A stretch of DNA of 64,000 nucleotides, from NCBI GenBank assembly GCA_027924585.1, contig BSBM01000361.1, positions 62,649,501-62,713,500 on the forward strand, read 5' to 3'. This stretch comes from Larix kaempferi (taxonomy: Eukaryota; Streptophyta; Pinopsida; Pinales; Pinaceae). The position numbers and the translations under genes were made by a program. Of the stretch, positions 44,820-57,592 are shown piece after piece. The notes under the pieces were generated by a model, which ran no database searches, was not told the DNA's origin, and saw only the letters and a list, made by a program, of their open reading frames with translations. Numbering within the stretch: the first letter of the stretch is position 1; each line of letters starts with the position of its first letter.

Positions 44820-47800
44820 TTCTAAATGGGTGACTACCATCTCAAATCACACATGTTTTCCATTGACATGGGCACTTGTGATATAGTTTTGGGGCTTAAA
44901 TGGCTTAAGACTTTGGATCCTATCATTATGGATTTCAAGGAACTCTCTCTTGGATTTACTCGGGATGGGAACACACCACCTCAACATAGTTACACCCGGT
45001 TCTCCTGAAATGATATCATCCCACCATATGGACAAATTATTGAAGAAAGGCCACTCATGTGTCATTACTCAATTTAATGCAATCCAAGCTATGGAAACAC
45101 CCACATTGGGTATTCATTCCAATTTGCAACAAGTCCTCTCCTGGTATCAATAGGATTTTCTAGCACTTGAGGGTTTACCTCCTTCCCATGGCGAAGATGA
45201 CCATGGTATTATGTTAATCCCAAGCAGTCAACCCCCCAATGTCCGCCCTTATCACTACCCTTTTTCATAAAAAATGAAATTGAAAAAATCATTCAAGAAT
45301 CAATAAAGGCAGGTGTCTTTTGTCCTAGCAAAAGCCCCTATTGTTCACCGGTAGTTATGGTCCTAAAAAAGGAAGGATATTGTCGCATGTGTCTTGATTT
45401 CCGAGCTGTCAACAAATTAACCATCAAATATAAATTCCCCATTCTTTTCATTGATTATCTCTTAGATGAGTTGCATGGCACAAAATTCTTCACCAAACTC
45501 GACCTTCACTTAAGCTGCTATCAAATTAGGATGAAAGAGGCAGATGTGACCCAAGACAACATTTTGCACTCATGAGGGCCATTGCGAGTTCTTAGTCACG
45601 TCCTTTAACATCTGCAATGCACCATCCACTTTTTAGAGCCTCATGAATAAGATCTTACACCCCTTCCCCCACCATTTTGTTCTAGTTTTCTTCGATGATA
45701 CCTCGGTCTACAACCCCACCTAGGAATGCTACCTCTAGCATGTCGCTCATACCTTACAATCATTACAAGATAAAAAGTTATTTGTGAAATGCTCCAACTG
45801 TTCTTTTGGGGTGCCAAAGTATGAATAATTGGGCCATAATGTGGGTTAAAAAGGTGTAAGGGTTGGCCCCAAGAAAGTGGAAGCCATGTAGAATTGGCCC
45901 CACCTAAAAAATATCAAGAGCTTGAGAGGGTTCCTTGGACTTACAGGATACTACCATAATTTTGTACAAAACTATGGAAAGATTGTAGTTCCTCTTACAA
46001 CATTTCTAGAAAGGAATGCTTTATTTTGGAATGAGGTAGTGAAGAAGGCCCTCTCTGCCCTAAAGGATGCTATGTGCACTATTTTTGTGTTAGCCCTGCT
46101 GAATTTTACAAATAATTCTGTTTTAGAATGTGATGTATCTCATCGTGTCCTAAGAGTGGTATTACTGCAAGATGCACACCCATTAGCCTTCACCAGTAAA
46201 CAACTTTGTGAGCGGAACTTGGGAAAGTCAACCCATGAAAAAGAAATCATGGCTATACTTCAAAATGTGCAGACATGGTGACCATATTTTATGGAATGAT
46301 GTTCCCAGATGAAAATAGACCATGATAGTCTCAAGTATTTCATTGAACAAAGGTTGTCTCACCCAAGCAACATAAATGGGTCACTGAGATGATAGGTTAT
46401 GATTTTGAGATCATATATAAGAAGGGCTGTAAGAATGTGGTGGTGGATTCCTTATCTATGTAATTTGATGAGGAGAGTTCCCTTTTCACATTGTCCTTAC
46501 CTGTTATAGGATGGCTCGAGGAATCATTTCATGAATGCAATTTGGCACCTCATCTAATGGATACAAGAAGACCCAAACCCTCCGCTCGGGTATACATGGC
46601 ACTAAAATATCATGAGGTATAAGGAGTGAATTTTTATCACCTTGGATTTAGCCTTAAAACCAATAATATTAGAGGAGTTACATTCATCACCCACAATCGA
46701 CCACTCGAGTTTTCATAAAACCTATGAAAGAATTAAGTGCTCATTCTTTTGGGAAGACATGAAAAACGATATCCACAACTTTGTTGTTTCCTGTGACACC
46801 TGCCAACTACATACGGGTGAAACATTGAAATCACTTGGTGCCTCACAACCACTTCCAATCACGAATCATATCTGGACGAATATCTCTATGAATTTCATTA
46901 TGGGGCTTCCCAATGTGAGCAATAAAATAGTCATTATAGTGGTAGTTGACCGTCTAACCAAATATGCTCACTTTTGTGCCTTACCACAATATTTTACCCC
47001 TTCCGTGGTGGCACAAGTCTTTATGGATAACATTTTTAAGCTCCATGGCATGTCAAATTCTAATGTATCTCATCACGACCCTACCTTCACTAGCAATTTT
47101 TGGTAGGAACTGTTCAAACTTAATGGCACCCAGTTGAATCTCAACACAACCTATCATCCCCAAATGGAAGTTGTCAATAAATTCTTGGAAACCTAATTAT
47201 GATGCTTTACATCAAACTGACCACACCAATGGGCCCAATGGATCCCTCTAGCTAAGTGGTGGTACAATACCACTTATCATGGCTCCACCAAAATGCCACG
47301 ATATGAAGTAGTGTATGGCCAAAATCCCTTATCAGTGATTTCCTATTTGCCAGGTATCTCTAAAGTTAAGGCTGTGGAAAATATACTTCACACCAAATTA
47401 GAGATTCTCTATACCCTTAAATACAACCTAGTTATGGCTCAAAACATAATGAAACAAAAGGTAGGTCAACATCACTTCGAGCATTCCTTTGAAGTCAATG
47501 ATCATGTGTTTATGTGATTCCGACCTTATAAATAAACATCCCTCAAGTCTCATCTCCACTGGAAGCTAGTTTTGAAGTTCTATGGACCCTACACAATCCT
47601 CCAACTAATTAGATAGGTGGCCTACAAGCTCGCTCTGCCAAATCAGTCCAAGATTCATCTAGCATTTCACATCTCTTGTCTAAAAAAAGTGGTGGGGTCT
47701 AATTGCAAATTCTAGACCCACTTACTAAAACTGGATGAGGAAGGCTCCATTTGGCTCTAGCGGGTATCAATCTTGGCTTCCAGGGAATAACAATTGTGTA

Positions 47801-47910
47801 GGAATACCATCAAACAAGTTTTGATTAAGTGGAAATATATGCTGCAAGAAGATGCTACTCGGGAACCAGCTAGAATTTTACAACAATTTCCTCACCTTCA
47901 ACATTGAGAA
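44820..47910 (+). pseudogene. Gypsy-2 pol remnant: protease region, RT, RNase H, integrase, chromodomain-like end
   Basis: A decayed protease (DMGTCDIVLGLKWL, about 44870-44910) precedes RT (VLKKEGYCRMCLDFRAVNKL 45358 on; TKLDLH; VFFDDTSVYN near 45685, the FFDD active-site box). RNase H: LRGFLGLTGYY, ECDVSHRV (catalytic Asp kept, near 46130), KSTHEKEI. Integrase: the HHCC zinc region (TIDHSSFHKTYERIK...CDTCQ, 46690-46810), the core with VVVDRLTKYAHF and HHDPTFTSNFW, then YHPQMEVVNKF, where the DDE Glu context survives. The end (about 47760-47905) reads VLIKWKYMLQEDATREP, a chromodomain-like segment. Stops and shifts occur every 100-400 bp. Likely a chromovirus by the C-terminal domain. Confidence 0.82.
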
Positions 47911-47921
47911 CAATATCGCTT

Positions 47922-47937
47922 TTGAGGGTGGGGGGCA
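47922..47937 (+). promoter_or_regulatory. Gypsy-2 polypurine tract
   Basis: GAGGGTGGGGGG directly precedes the 3' LTR. Confidence 0.7.
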
Positions 47938-48405
47938 TATTAGGGTCCTGTCTTAACCCTCCTTACTTTAGGATTTAATCATGCATTGTATATGGCTATC
48001 CCTTGGGAATAAAGTCGAGTATTTAGTAGTTGACAATCAATGTAAAAATGGCCTCTTTGTTAATTAAGACCCATTAGAAAGTTGGTACTTTTTCATTGTT
48101 TAACCATTGTCGAGTAGTTAGGGTTTTGGATATGGGAATCCTATTTAAAGAGATACAAGGGACTATGAATGTTTTTGTCAAGAATTATTGTAATAGAGCT
48201 TTGCTTAAGTAAAAGGTCTCCCTACCTCAAGAGGCCTATGAACATTGCTTCCTGAAATTATTCTCATAATATAAATCTCATTTCCTGCAATATTTATCTT
48301 CTACTGCCCAATGTTTCTTATTCTACTCTATAAATTCTGTTTTTTTTCATCTTAATGTATATATATCCCGTGTTGTATTAAGTTTTGGGGTTAAACAACA
48401 CTACA
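47938..48405 (+). repeat. Gypsy-2 3' LTR (468 bp)
   Basis: Begins TATTAGGGTCC (TG mutated to TA) and ends AACACTACA, followed by TSD CAAAA. It aligns with the split 5' LTR with many substitutions, so the insertion is old. Confidence 0.85.
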
Positions 48406-50115
48406 CAAAACCCATCAAAAGGCATTTAGTTTTGGTAGACTATCTAGGTGCCATATCTTCTTCCACATTTTGGATAGAGGGTCAAAGCCATTTTGTCGAG
48501 AATTCCATGGTTTCCTTCATGGACAATGAAGAACCCATCTTTACCCCATCCATGCCTATATTTTGTTAAAATGTTGAGAATATTGTTACCTTGTAGCATA
48601 TAGAAGAGAACTGAATATTGAAATTGCAGGCTATTTGAAATTTCCAACTACTTCTAATTCCTCCATTTCCCTAAGGGATCCCACTCTAAAATGTTAATTA
48701 AGGATTTAATTCCGTAGACCATGAATCATTTCCTTAATTCATCTAATGTTGGATTGGATGTGAGAGGAGTTTGTCCCATAATTCTGTCATTCCAAATGTC
48801 AATTTGTTTACAATTTCCAAGAATTCAAATTAGTCCTTCTTGGTTTAATTTACTAGTTTTTTTGCATAGGCTCCTAATGCACATTTCCTGACCATCCCAT
48901 CTAATATGATCTATACATATTGATATGAGCCCCTCAAAGTGCTTCTTTCTTATAGTAGATTTCCACCATTCATTTTTCCCAATAGCAATCCTTTGAGAAA
49001 ATTATGTTGGCTCCCAAGGCCTAGGTCATTGATTTCAAATATTTAATCCATATTTCTCCATTAATTGGAGGAGTTCTGAAAAATTTCCAGTTAATCAATT
49101 GGATGTTTTTCTAATTGGGATTATCCACTTTCCATATAAACCGTTAAATCTCCTTGCCAATGTTACCATGATGTGAATTGGGTCAAGAAAGGTGGAAAAT
49201 TGATAAATGAAAAATGAAGAGAGAATCAACTTGACCAAGATGATTTTTCCAGCAAGATTCAACCATTGTGTTGTCCAAGCCTAAATTTTATTTCTATTTT
49301 TTATTTATTTAAATGAGTCCAATATTCTCTTTTAGGGTATTTCAATAAAATAGGGGTACCTAAGTAATTGAAAGAGGATCACCAAAATTGCCTAGCAAAT
49401 CTAAAGATATGAGAGATGCGTTGTAATAATAGAGGTGAAATATTCCTCTGGCTCTTCCTTGAATTGACTTGCCCCCTTGAGGCTTTGACAAAAGAATCCA
49501 AAAATTACTTAAATATGCATGCCTTCAATGTGTATGCTCCTCCCAAGAAGAGAGTATAATAAACAAACTGAGCATAGTTAAGATATTTCACACCTCATGA
49601 TATGAGAATTCATTTGATATTCCTACCTCCCTTATGCAATTTTATGTTGATATTCTTGCCATGATAATGTATAATAATGGAGAAAGAGGGAAGCCCTATA
49701 TAATACCTCTTGAGCTTTGGAAAAATATAGATGGTCTACGATTAAACAAGGGAACTATCCGAGGTCACCCTATGCAATATTTAATGCACCGAGTTAAATT
49801 CTTGAAAAATCCAAATCTTTCCAACACATAATATATGAAACCATGTCTAACTTTGCCAAAGGTATTAGCTAGATCTATTTTTATGACCATACCTTTACCC
49901 CCCCAGCTGTAAATTGAGTGAATTGCCTCCTGGAATAGAATGACGTTGTAAAAAATCTACCTCTTTTCCATGAATTCCCCTTGATTCTTTGAGACTAGGT
50001 TGGGAAGAAGAGTCTTGAACCTAGCAACCAAGATTTTTGTCAATATGTGGTACACTACTGTTATCACACAAATTGTATTTATCCCAAAAGGTGATCCTAT
50101 CCAGGATGGTAGAGG
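48406..50115 (-). pseudogene. LINE-5 piece: RT and linker to zf-RVT
   Basis: Minus-strand reading from about 50090: RT motifs in decayed form (VVYHILTKILVARFKTLLPNL, SKNQGEFM; about 50075-49975), then a motif-A region near 49870 and IGLPLSPLLYIIM-like sequence near 49690-49650. Later come a thumb-like stretch (about 49170-49000) and, near 48540-48411, HGWGKDGFF and MWKKIWHLDSLPKLNAF, the usual lead-in to zf-RVT. It continues after Gypsy-2 at 39563. No YADD box was recognised. The 5' part (endonuclease, ORF1) is absent to the right of 50115. Confidence 0.72.
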
Positions 50116-52954
50116 TGTTGGAAAACTAAAGAGGTGACCCAAGAGAGTCACAATTCCCAAGGATAAATGGTTGTCACACTAATCGAGTCACTCTTCACTT
50201 TAGATCAAGCAATTGCAAGACCAAGGGGAAGACCCTAGCTAACCAATGGAGGCTAGTGAACCTACTCTAGACCTTCTAGGGAAATGTGAAGTTAAAATGA
50301 GAGAGAGATCAAGAGTAAGTGGATCTAGATCTAGGGAGTATAAGTGAACAATGGAGTTAGGGCTTGGTTGAGGAGGCTTATAGAAGGGATAAATGCTCAA
50401 CCATATATTAAATATGCCACATATGAGTTTAGAGAAATAGATCTAGATAGATCTAATGCCAATGAAAAAGACCCAAGTGGAGCCCACCCTTAAATTAAGG
50501 AAAGTGAGTGAAATGGGGCCCACAAAGTGAAATTTAAGTTAGAATGGCACTAGCAGGGTGGCTAAACTATAGATTTGAAGTTTTTAAGACAAAGTAGCAA
50601 CACCCAGATGATAGATTTGGAAAATGACCACTAACCCACAAGTGTGACCTCCCTTGAAGAGATCTAGTGCCTTAGATTGAGGGGTAAATGGAGTCGTATT
50701 CCCACCAAATTTGGTCTCCAAGGTTCTTTAATTTATTTTAAAGTGGGTTTTAATTATTATGCCCAAATTATCGATAGATCTATCAAATCTATAAAACTAG
50801 GGTTTTAGCAATGAGGGTTTGAAGTGACCAATGGGTAAAATGCATGGAAACCAATATGTACCTTATAGATATTACCTCAAAAGGTTGCAGACTCGCGAAA
50901 TTATAATCTTCCCAAAGTGAGGCAATCAAGAGTGAGATCCAACTTCCCCAAGTAGAATCACTATCCTTCAAGAGTGACCAGTGCACCCTTCCTTGCCAAA
51001 AACGATCTATAATGAGAATCGATCAAGCATGAAAGAAACTATAAGGAAGAAAAGATGAATCAAGTAGCATCAAAATGTCACAAAGATACAATAAAGATAC
51101 TCCTTGAGAAAAAAGGTTAATCCGAGAGAGAGATATGGGGTTTCCCCACAATAGCACCCTCTTCAATTCGCCCTCCTCTTCTACCACATGACCTCCCTGC
51201 AAAAAAATGTTTGGAACAAACTAGATCCACAATGATAAAACAGAGAAAAGATTGTATATTCACTTGCAAGAGCATTCATCAAAGCCATAAGAAGTAGATA
51301 TGTAAAATAGTATTTTTATTCTAAGAGTTCAAGAGCCCAAAGGTGTCTTTACAATGAGGGGGTCTCTTCCCTAAATAGGAATGACAGAGACCAAAACCCT
51401 AACCACTTTACGAATGAGTGGTGGAGATTAAAATATAAAAATAATACAATCGATGACTATGATGAGCCAGAGCAATAACACATGGATCAACTCACTAAGG
51501 CGGGGTGCACACTCACTAGAGAGGCCCTAGGGGGGGTGCACACTCACTAGAGAGGCCCTAAGGGGGGGTGCACCACATAAATATGAATAGGACAAGTGTA
51601 AGGAGAACATGATGGGGCTAGGAGGTATTATTATCCTTCAATAACATCACCCCATGGAACAATGACATAATATATGACTCAATAATAATGCAAAGTGACC
51701 AAGTGACCAAATCGTGGCCCCCCTCAATGCTAGAAAAATACATCAAATAACAACCCAGAGATTATGTGGACCCCACTGAATGCTATAAGCTGAGCTGGAA
51801 GGTGTGGGATGAACCACAAATGAACTTTGGACAAACCTCATGCCAATTCCTTGCCTCAATTTCCCAAATCGATTTCCGCAGTGACCTTTGTATCCCATTT
51901 TTAATCCTCAGAAAACACCTGTAAATCATCAAAATGCATGTAACTCTCTTCTTGGTGTCATGGACACAAATCTGACTACACAACATGTCTGGAGATGGGG
52001 TAACATGGTAATAAAAAGTGGCTGGAACCCCCATCTACTCAATAGCGCCCTAGGAGAATGTGCTAGATCAATGAAATTGCTAGACAAGCCATTTCTGCAT
52101 GGCAAAATTGGAGAAAAGTGGAAATCTGTAATGTCCCCAATTTGGCCAATTTTTGAACCTTGGACTAGTGAAACTCCAAACTGTCCCAACTGATCCCAAG
52201 TGGTTTGGAATTATGTGTAGAGTGGATTGAGGTGTATTAGGACACACTAATGCAACTATTATATTCTTGGACACTTTCTAAATAGTTCAACAACTTTCAT
52301 TTACAATTAGAGAATGAAAGGCAAAATTACTAGGAAAATCGATGTTGAAACCCCCAAAGGTAGATGGCTCCAAAAGACTCCTAAGGTTTTTGAATTGTGT
52401 CTGAGAGTGTTTGAAGGGTATTAGGACAAAAAAATGAACCTAATGGGTTCTTAGACACTATCAAGAGACTTCTGCAACATTCATTTAAGTTCAGGAGAAA
52501 ATGGGGAAATTTGGTAGTAAATTCGAGGTTCAAATCCCCAAGGGTAGAGGTCACTAATGGCTTCCCAAATGCAGTACGAACCTCCCAAATTTAAGAACAA
52601 AGACATGGATTAGTTATATGACTTAATGAGAACCCAAATGCATCATTAATCAGTTCCTAAAGGCTTCCGCAACTCCCATAAATTAGATATTTGTAAACAT
52701 GTATTAACATAGGGGAAATGAGAGAAAAACACTATAACTTGCTATGAAATTTGTGAGAAATGTCACAAGGACTTGCATAAGGTGTATGGAACTTTTTCAG
52801 TATATTAATGTCTCTCCAAACAACAATAAAACCAAAGATATTTACGGATACAAGTCGATACCAAACAACTTCAAGCTCTATCAACAAGATATATGGGAAA
52901 ATGGCACCTTTCATACATAGTTTGGCATTTTTACATGGTTTTACTTGGAGTTTC
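50116..52954. other. Unclassified repeat-like region
   Basis: 2.8 kb without a credible gene. TGTTGGAAAACTAAAG at 50116 could be an LTR start, and TGTAATGTCCCC at 52128 mirrors the solo-LTR end GGGGACATTACA, but no matching partner or TSD was found. G/C-rich patches such as GGGGTCTCTTCCCTAAATAG (51358 on) look like decayed LTR sequence. A 31-32-bp repeat is listed separately. Confidence 0.35.
51502..51574. repeat. Short tandem repeat, 31-32 bp, about 2.3 units
   Basis: GGGGTGCACACTCACTAGAG followed by AGGCCCTA occurs twice and a third partial GGGGTGCACC follows; spacing is 31 then 32 bp, set by the length of the G run. Confidence 0.85.
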
Positions 52955-53539
52955 TGTTATATTTTAAGCATTAATTCAATATGCTATAGGATCTTCACTG
53001 AGAGAATAACATGTACAGTATATCAATGCATAACAATCATATCAAGCATGTCAAGCATCACAAGAATCAAAAGCATGAGACAATGGACACACAGATTTTT
53101 CCGTGGGGAAAACCTTAAGGTGAAAAAACCCACAACTTCCTCAGAGATAGATAGAGAAATGGCTCAACCAAAGTACAATAGATAGTCTCCTACTATGCAG
53201 CTGATCCTCCTCCTCCAATGTGCGCCACTTTCTGAGTGAGAGAAGAGTGAGTTCTGAGATGATCAAAATAGAGAATCCCGACTCTCTATTTATACTTGTC
53301 CTGACCTGCCTAATTACTTATGGGGTCGACTTGTCTAACTCAGCCTAATAACCCAAGCTACATATATATTGGGCCGACACCCACATCAGGTAGTCTAATA
53401 ACCCATCGGCAAGTTAATCTACTTGCGACACTTGTCAATACAAATGATGACACTTACTTATAGAGGAATAACACATCTCTTATAAGGGTACAATACATAT
53501 ATATATGAAATACATTCCGAAGTTACATATACATCAACA
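52955..53539 (-). repeat. Copia-2 3' LTR (585 bp)
   Basis: On the minus strand it starts TGTTGATGTATATGTAACTTC-like sequence (first bases TGTTGATG) and ends AAATATAACA. The plus-strand ends are TGTTATATTT and CATCAACA. Contains GGGCCGACA and TATAAATAG blocks similar to the Copia-1 LTR. The base string before it (GTTTC, 52950-52954) would be the TSD, which cannot be checked. Confidence 0.75.
53286..53294 (-). promoter_or_regulatory. Putative TATA box in Copia-2 LTR
   Basis: TATAAATAG on the minus strand, followed by AGAG as in Copia-1. Confidence 0.55.
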
Positions 53540-53556
53540 ATCCCTCTTAACTAGGA
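53540..53556 (-). promoter_or_regulatory. Copia-2 polypurine tract
   Basis: Minus-strand AGTTAAGAGGGAT lies directly upstream of the 3' LTR start; compare GTTAAGGGGGAG in Copia-1. Confidence 0.7.
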
Positions 53557-53739
53557 AGGTATTTCTCGACATAGATCATCGGGCACAAGTCTTCTTCTCT
53601 GGATCATCGTCATCGTCACAGCTGCTGCTATCTCGTCCAATCTCTGAATGTACTCGTCATAGGAAGTTCTACAGAGCCAATCCTTTTTCATACTGGATGT
53701 AGGCCCACCACCTGTAGGTCTTCATCATCACTGGTCATA

Positions 53740-54110
53740 CTGTGGAATCCTCAGGACTCATCACGTGCGTCTGCAAAACCTCGCAAGAGCATCCCAGGCC
53801 TTTTACGAGCACACAGCTCAACCTCTCGAATATCTCAGGATCTTTTACATGCCACTGCACAACCTGTCCATGACCACAGAGTATCCACCTGATACTCAAC
53901 ATACATCCACCTAATTTATATCATCACATGATCAACCTGATCATCATCATCATTTGCGAGCAAGCCATCAAGTAGGTACACCTCAGGACTGATTACACTG
54001 CTTCTGCAAAACTTGCAAGATCTCTCAGGACTGATTACAATGCCTCGACAAAACCTGCAAGAGCATCTCAGGACTAATTATATGCCTCTGCAAAACCTGT
54101 GTACCAAACT
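53740..54110. repeat. Degenerate tandem array, about 45-50-bp units, in Copia-2 3' region
   Basis: Repeated CTCAGGACTGATTAC...TGCAAAACCTGCAAGAGCAT units near 53755, 53985, 54030 and 54068, interrupted by unrelated sequence. Confidence 0.6.
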
Positions 54111-54179
54111 GTCACATCAATGTCTTCAAATCATCATGTAGTCCACGGAGCACAACCCAGATGCACACACACAACACTT

Positions 54180-54632
54180 ACACTCACCATGGGAGGACTA
54201 ACGTGCCACCATGTGAAAGGCTCACAGCACTTACACTCACCAGCATGGGAGGACCAACCTACTACCATATGGGAAAGGCTAACAACACTTACATCAACGA
54301 CCATGGGAGGACCAACCTACCACCATGTCGAAAAGGCACAACACTTACATCAACGGCCATGGGAGGACCAACCTTCCACCATGTCGGAAAGGCACAACAC
54401 TTACATCAACGACCATGAGAGGACCAACCTACTATCATGTCGGAAAGGCTTCAACACTTATATCTCACCATAGGAGGACTAACCTGCCACTATGTGAAAA
54501 TGGCCCAGCACTTACATCTTACCATGGGAGGACCAACCTACCACCATGTAAGAATGGATCAGCCCTTACATCCTGCCATGGGAGGACTAACCTGCCACCA
54601 TGCAAGAATGGACCAATGTGAATTTGTGTTTC
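54180..54632. repeat. 56-bp minisatellite, eight units, in Copia-2 3' region
   Basis: CATGGGAGGACCAACCTACC-type starts recur at 54188, 54244, 54302, 54358, 54414, 54469, 54523 and 54577 (periods 54-58 bp), each followed by a CACTTACATC-like segment. Lies between RNase H and the 3' LTR, as in Copia-1 but with unrelated unit sequence. Open frames over it are by-products. Confidence 0.88.
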
Positions 54633-54638
54633 TGGACT

Positions 54639-56405
54639 TCACCACTTCCCTCTAGAAGGAATCTCAATCTGAAGTACACCAAGTCTCCCTCTGAAGTATT
54701 CAAACTTCACTCTAGCAAGCGGCTTGGTCAACACATCGGCTATCTGCTCGTCTGTCGCAACATACAGGAGCTTCACAGCTCCCCTCTGCACCATATCCCT
54801 GATATAGTGGAACTTGATCTCAATGTGCTTCGACCTGTCATGGAACACTGGGTTCTCTGACAACTTCACACAACTCTGGTTGTCGCAATATATATAGGTA
54901 GCACTCAACTGGAGATCAAACAAATTAGACAGTAGCTTCCTAATCCATACTACCTCACAACTAGCTGAACAAGCTGCGACATACTCTACTTCAGCTGTAC
55001 TCAGTGCCACACAGGACTGCTTCCTGCTAAACCAAGAGATCACACCTGATCCCATACTGAAGCAGCACCCCGAAGTGCTCTTCCGATCAATGGCACTGCC
55101 TGCCCAATCCGAATCAACATAACCCTCTAGGTTAAACTTTTGATTCGCCTCATACTTGAGCCCATAATCCACTGTACCCTTCAGGTACCTCAGAACATGC
55201 TTTGAAGCTATCAGGTGAACATGTCTCGGATCTGTCAGATACTGGCTCAAGGTGTTCACTGCAAAGCAAATTCCTGGCCTCGTATTCGTCAGGTACATCA
55301 AGGACCCAATCATCTAACGATACATCATAGCATCAACCGGCTCAGAAGAAGCATCAAGAAAAAAGCTTCAGGTTTGATGCCATAGGTGTGGCCATGGCCT
55401 TGCAGTCCATCATCCCAAAAATATCTAGGATCTTTACTGCATACTTCCCTTGTCCAAGGAAGATCCCATCTGCACTTTGCCACACCTCCATACTAAGAAA
55501 GTAGTGCATCATACCCAAGTCCTTCATCTCGAACTTGGTAGCTAGCTTCCTCTTCGTATCGACAATCAGTCTATCCTCACCTGTCAGAAACAGGTCATCC
55601 ACATACAATAGTAGAATCACTGGATTGCCCTCCTCAACCTTGTAGTAAAGGTTGGAATCCGCTTTACTCTTGGTAAAGCCCAAACTAGATAGGAATCCAT
55701 ATATCCTGCCATACCAGGTCTTGGGTGCTTGTTTCAAACCATACAGGGATTTCTTTAGTTTACACACATGTGTTCCTCTATCATGTGTCTCAAACCCGAG
55801 TGGCTGCTCCACGTACACTTCCTCTTCAACTACACCATTCAAGAAGGCTGTCTTGACATCCATCTGGTGTACCTTCCATTTTATTACTGCAGCCAGAGCA
55901 AGTATTGATCTAATGGAAGTGTATCTGGCCACAGGAGCAAAAGTCTCTTCATAATCAATTCCTTCTTTCTGGGAGAAGCCATGAGCTACAAACCTAGCTT
56001 TGTATTTCTCGATGATACCATCTACAGCATGCTTGACCTTATAGATCCACTTGGAATTTACCACAGACTTCCCATCTGGTCTTGGAACCACATCCCAAAC
56101 ATCATTTTTCATAATAGATTGGTATTCTTTGATCATACTATCCTTCCATTCTTTATTTTCTGCAGCTTCTTCATAACTGGAAGGTTCTTTATCCATGATG
56201 TCACAGAGTAAAGCAACATAACTAGTATGTGACCTTGTCCTTTTCCTTTCTCTATGTTCTTCTTATGGAATGCCGAATCTCTCTGCATCTTGGATGAGCT
56301 CTCTAGCCCATGTAGGTTTCCTCTTGTGAGGATTCTTCTCACGAGGTGGATCCATAGGTTCTTGTGGATCTTCCATTTCTCAATCTTCTTCATGAACTGC
56401 TTCAT
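54639..56405 (-). pseudogene. Copia-2 reverse transcriptase and RNase H
   Basis: RT: the long frame 56196-55354 contains VARYTSIRSILALAA, QMDVKTAFLNG (catalytic Asp), LKKSLYGLKQAPKTWY, LLLYVDDLFLTGE (YVDD intact, near 55600) and MKDLGMMHYFL. A short broken stretch (55353-55314) precedes RNase H 55313-54639: GSLMYLTNTRPGICFAVN, YVDSDWAGSAIDRKSTSG, LSTAEVEYVAA, CDNQSCVKLSENPVFHDRS, ADVLTKPLARVKFEYF and the end PSRGKW. The catalytic Asp and Glu residues are present; STAEV replaces the usual STAEA. The upstream linker (56405-56133) is shifted. The pieces need at least two frame changes, so it is a pseudogene, though a well-kept one. Confidence 0.9.
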
Positions 56406-57592
56406 TCATTGTGGTGTCTTGAGTTTTGGATATTCTGGGTTCTTCATTGTCTTCAATAGGTGTCTTTCTCGATTTGTGATCAGCTGAACTTTCATCAAAT
56501 GTTACATCTCTGCTGATGTCAATCTTCTTGAATCCAGGGAAGTAGATTCTATAAGCTTTCGAGCTTTCACTGTAACCCACAAATATACCCTTTTTTCCTT
56601 AAGGATCCAACTTTGTCCTTTTCTCTTTTGGGATGTGAGTGTATACTGGACAACCAAATATTCTAAGATGACTCACTTTTGGTTTCTTACCAGTAAACAC
56701 TTCTTTTGGTGTTTTGTTGTCAAGTATCTTATGGGGTGTTTTGTATTGCACATATACAGCTGTCCTTGCTGCTTCAGCCCATAGGTGCATAGGTAAGTCT
56801 TGGTCATGAAGCATTTCCCTTGATGCTTCCATGATTTTTCTGTTCTTCCTTTCGGAAACCCCATTCTGCTGTGGATTGTAAGGAGTAGTCAACTCCCTCT
56901 TAATCCCTTAATCACTGCATAACTTCTTGAAGTCTCCTGAAGTAAATTCTTTGCCATTGTCAGATCTGAAGATCTTGATCTTCAAGCCAGTTTGGTTTTC
57001 TACCAAGGCTTTGAATTCCTTGAAATTGTTAAACACTTCATCTTTGTTCTTCAAGAAGTAGATCCAAGTCTTCCTAGAGAAGTCATCAATAAAAGAGACA
57101 TAGTATACATACCCACTTAGAGAACTAGATGACATGGGACCGCATACATCAAAGTGGATAATCTCCAAGATTCCTTTTGCCTTGCTTTCACTGCTTGGAA
57201 ATGTCTTCTTTGTATTCTTTCCCTTTGCACAACCTTTGCAAATGACTTCATGCTTTGTCTGGATTTCAGGAAGACCTTCTACCGCTTTGCTTGCAATTGG
57301 TAATGCTCTGTAATGCATGTGTGCAAGTCTTCTGTGCCAAAGTTCACTTGGCTCTACAGAATCATGGACCATGGCTTGTTCTGGATGGCCCTTAAATTTG
57401 TATAATCCTCCCTCTTGCTCTCCAATCACAACTGCATCATCTATAGTCTTACCCTTAGGCCACATTAGGACTTGGCCATCTATAAATGCAACCCTCATGC
57501 CTTTTGCATCTAATGCAGATATTGAGAGTAGATTCTTCTTGAGACCTGGAACATAGAGTACATCTTTCATCTTCATAGACTTTCCAGAGTCT
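56380..57592 (-). pseudogene. Copia-2 GAG-pre-integrase and integrase
   Basis: From the Gypsy-3 border (57592) leftward: MKMKDVLYVPGLKKNLLSIS, the HHCC zinc region (LWHRRLAHMHYRALP...CKGCAKGK), and the core with FDVCGPM (first Asp), SFIDDFSRKTWIY and RSDNGKEF (second Asp, near 56950). A stop/shift occurs near 56900. The next segment (56892-56599) carries NGVSERKNRKIME (catalytic Glu) and IFGCPVYTHIP. A GYSESSKAYRIYFP segment follows a further shift (56580). All DDE residues are retained. The upstream protease is displaced by Gypsy-3 to 63451 and beyond. Confidence 0.9.
57588..57592. repeat. Gypsy-3 target-site duplication (left copy)
   Basis: AGTCT, repeated at 63446-63450. Taking out Gypsy-3 with one copy makes the Copia-2 frame continuous from YTLD into SGKSMKMKD. 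Confidence 0.93.

Larger units (their letters stand above)
39564..48405 (+). mobile_element. Gypsy-2: Ty3/gypsy chromovirus-like element, decayed
   Basis: 5' LTR 39564-39851 plus 42548-42728 (split by a putative solo LTR), internal gag-pol remnants 43400-47910, polypurine tract, 3' LTR 47938-48405, TSD CAAAA. RT, RNase H, integrase and a chromodomain-like end can be read, all with many stops. Inserted in LINE-5. Confidence 0.9.

Noticed and set aside
54099-54660. Overlapping plus-strand frames of 85-124 codons (Thr, His and Gly-rich)
   Set aside because: They arise from the 56-bp minisatellite between Copia-2 RNase H and LTR and exist in several frames at once.
55652-55954. 100-codon plus-strand frame opposite Copia-2 RT
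   Set aside because: Antisense shadow of a clear RT domain; no motif of its own.
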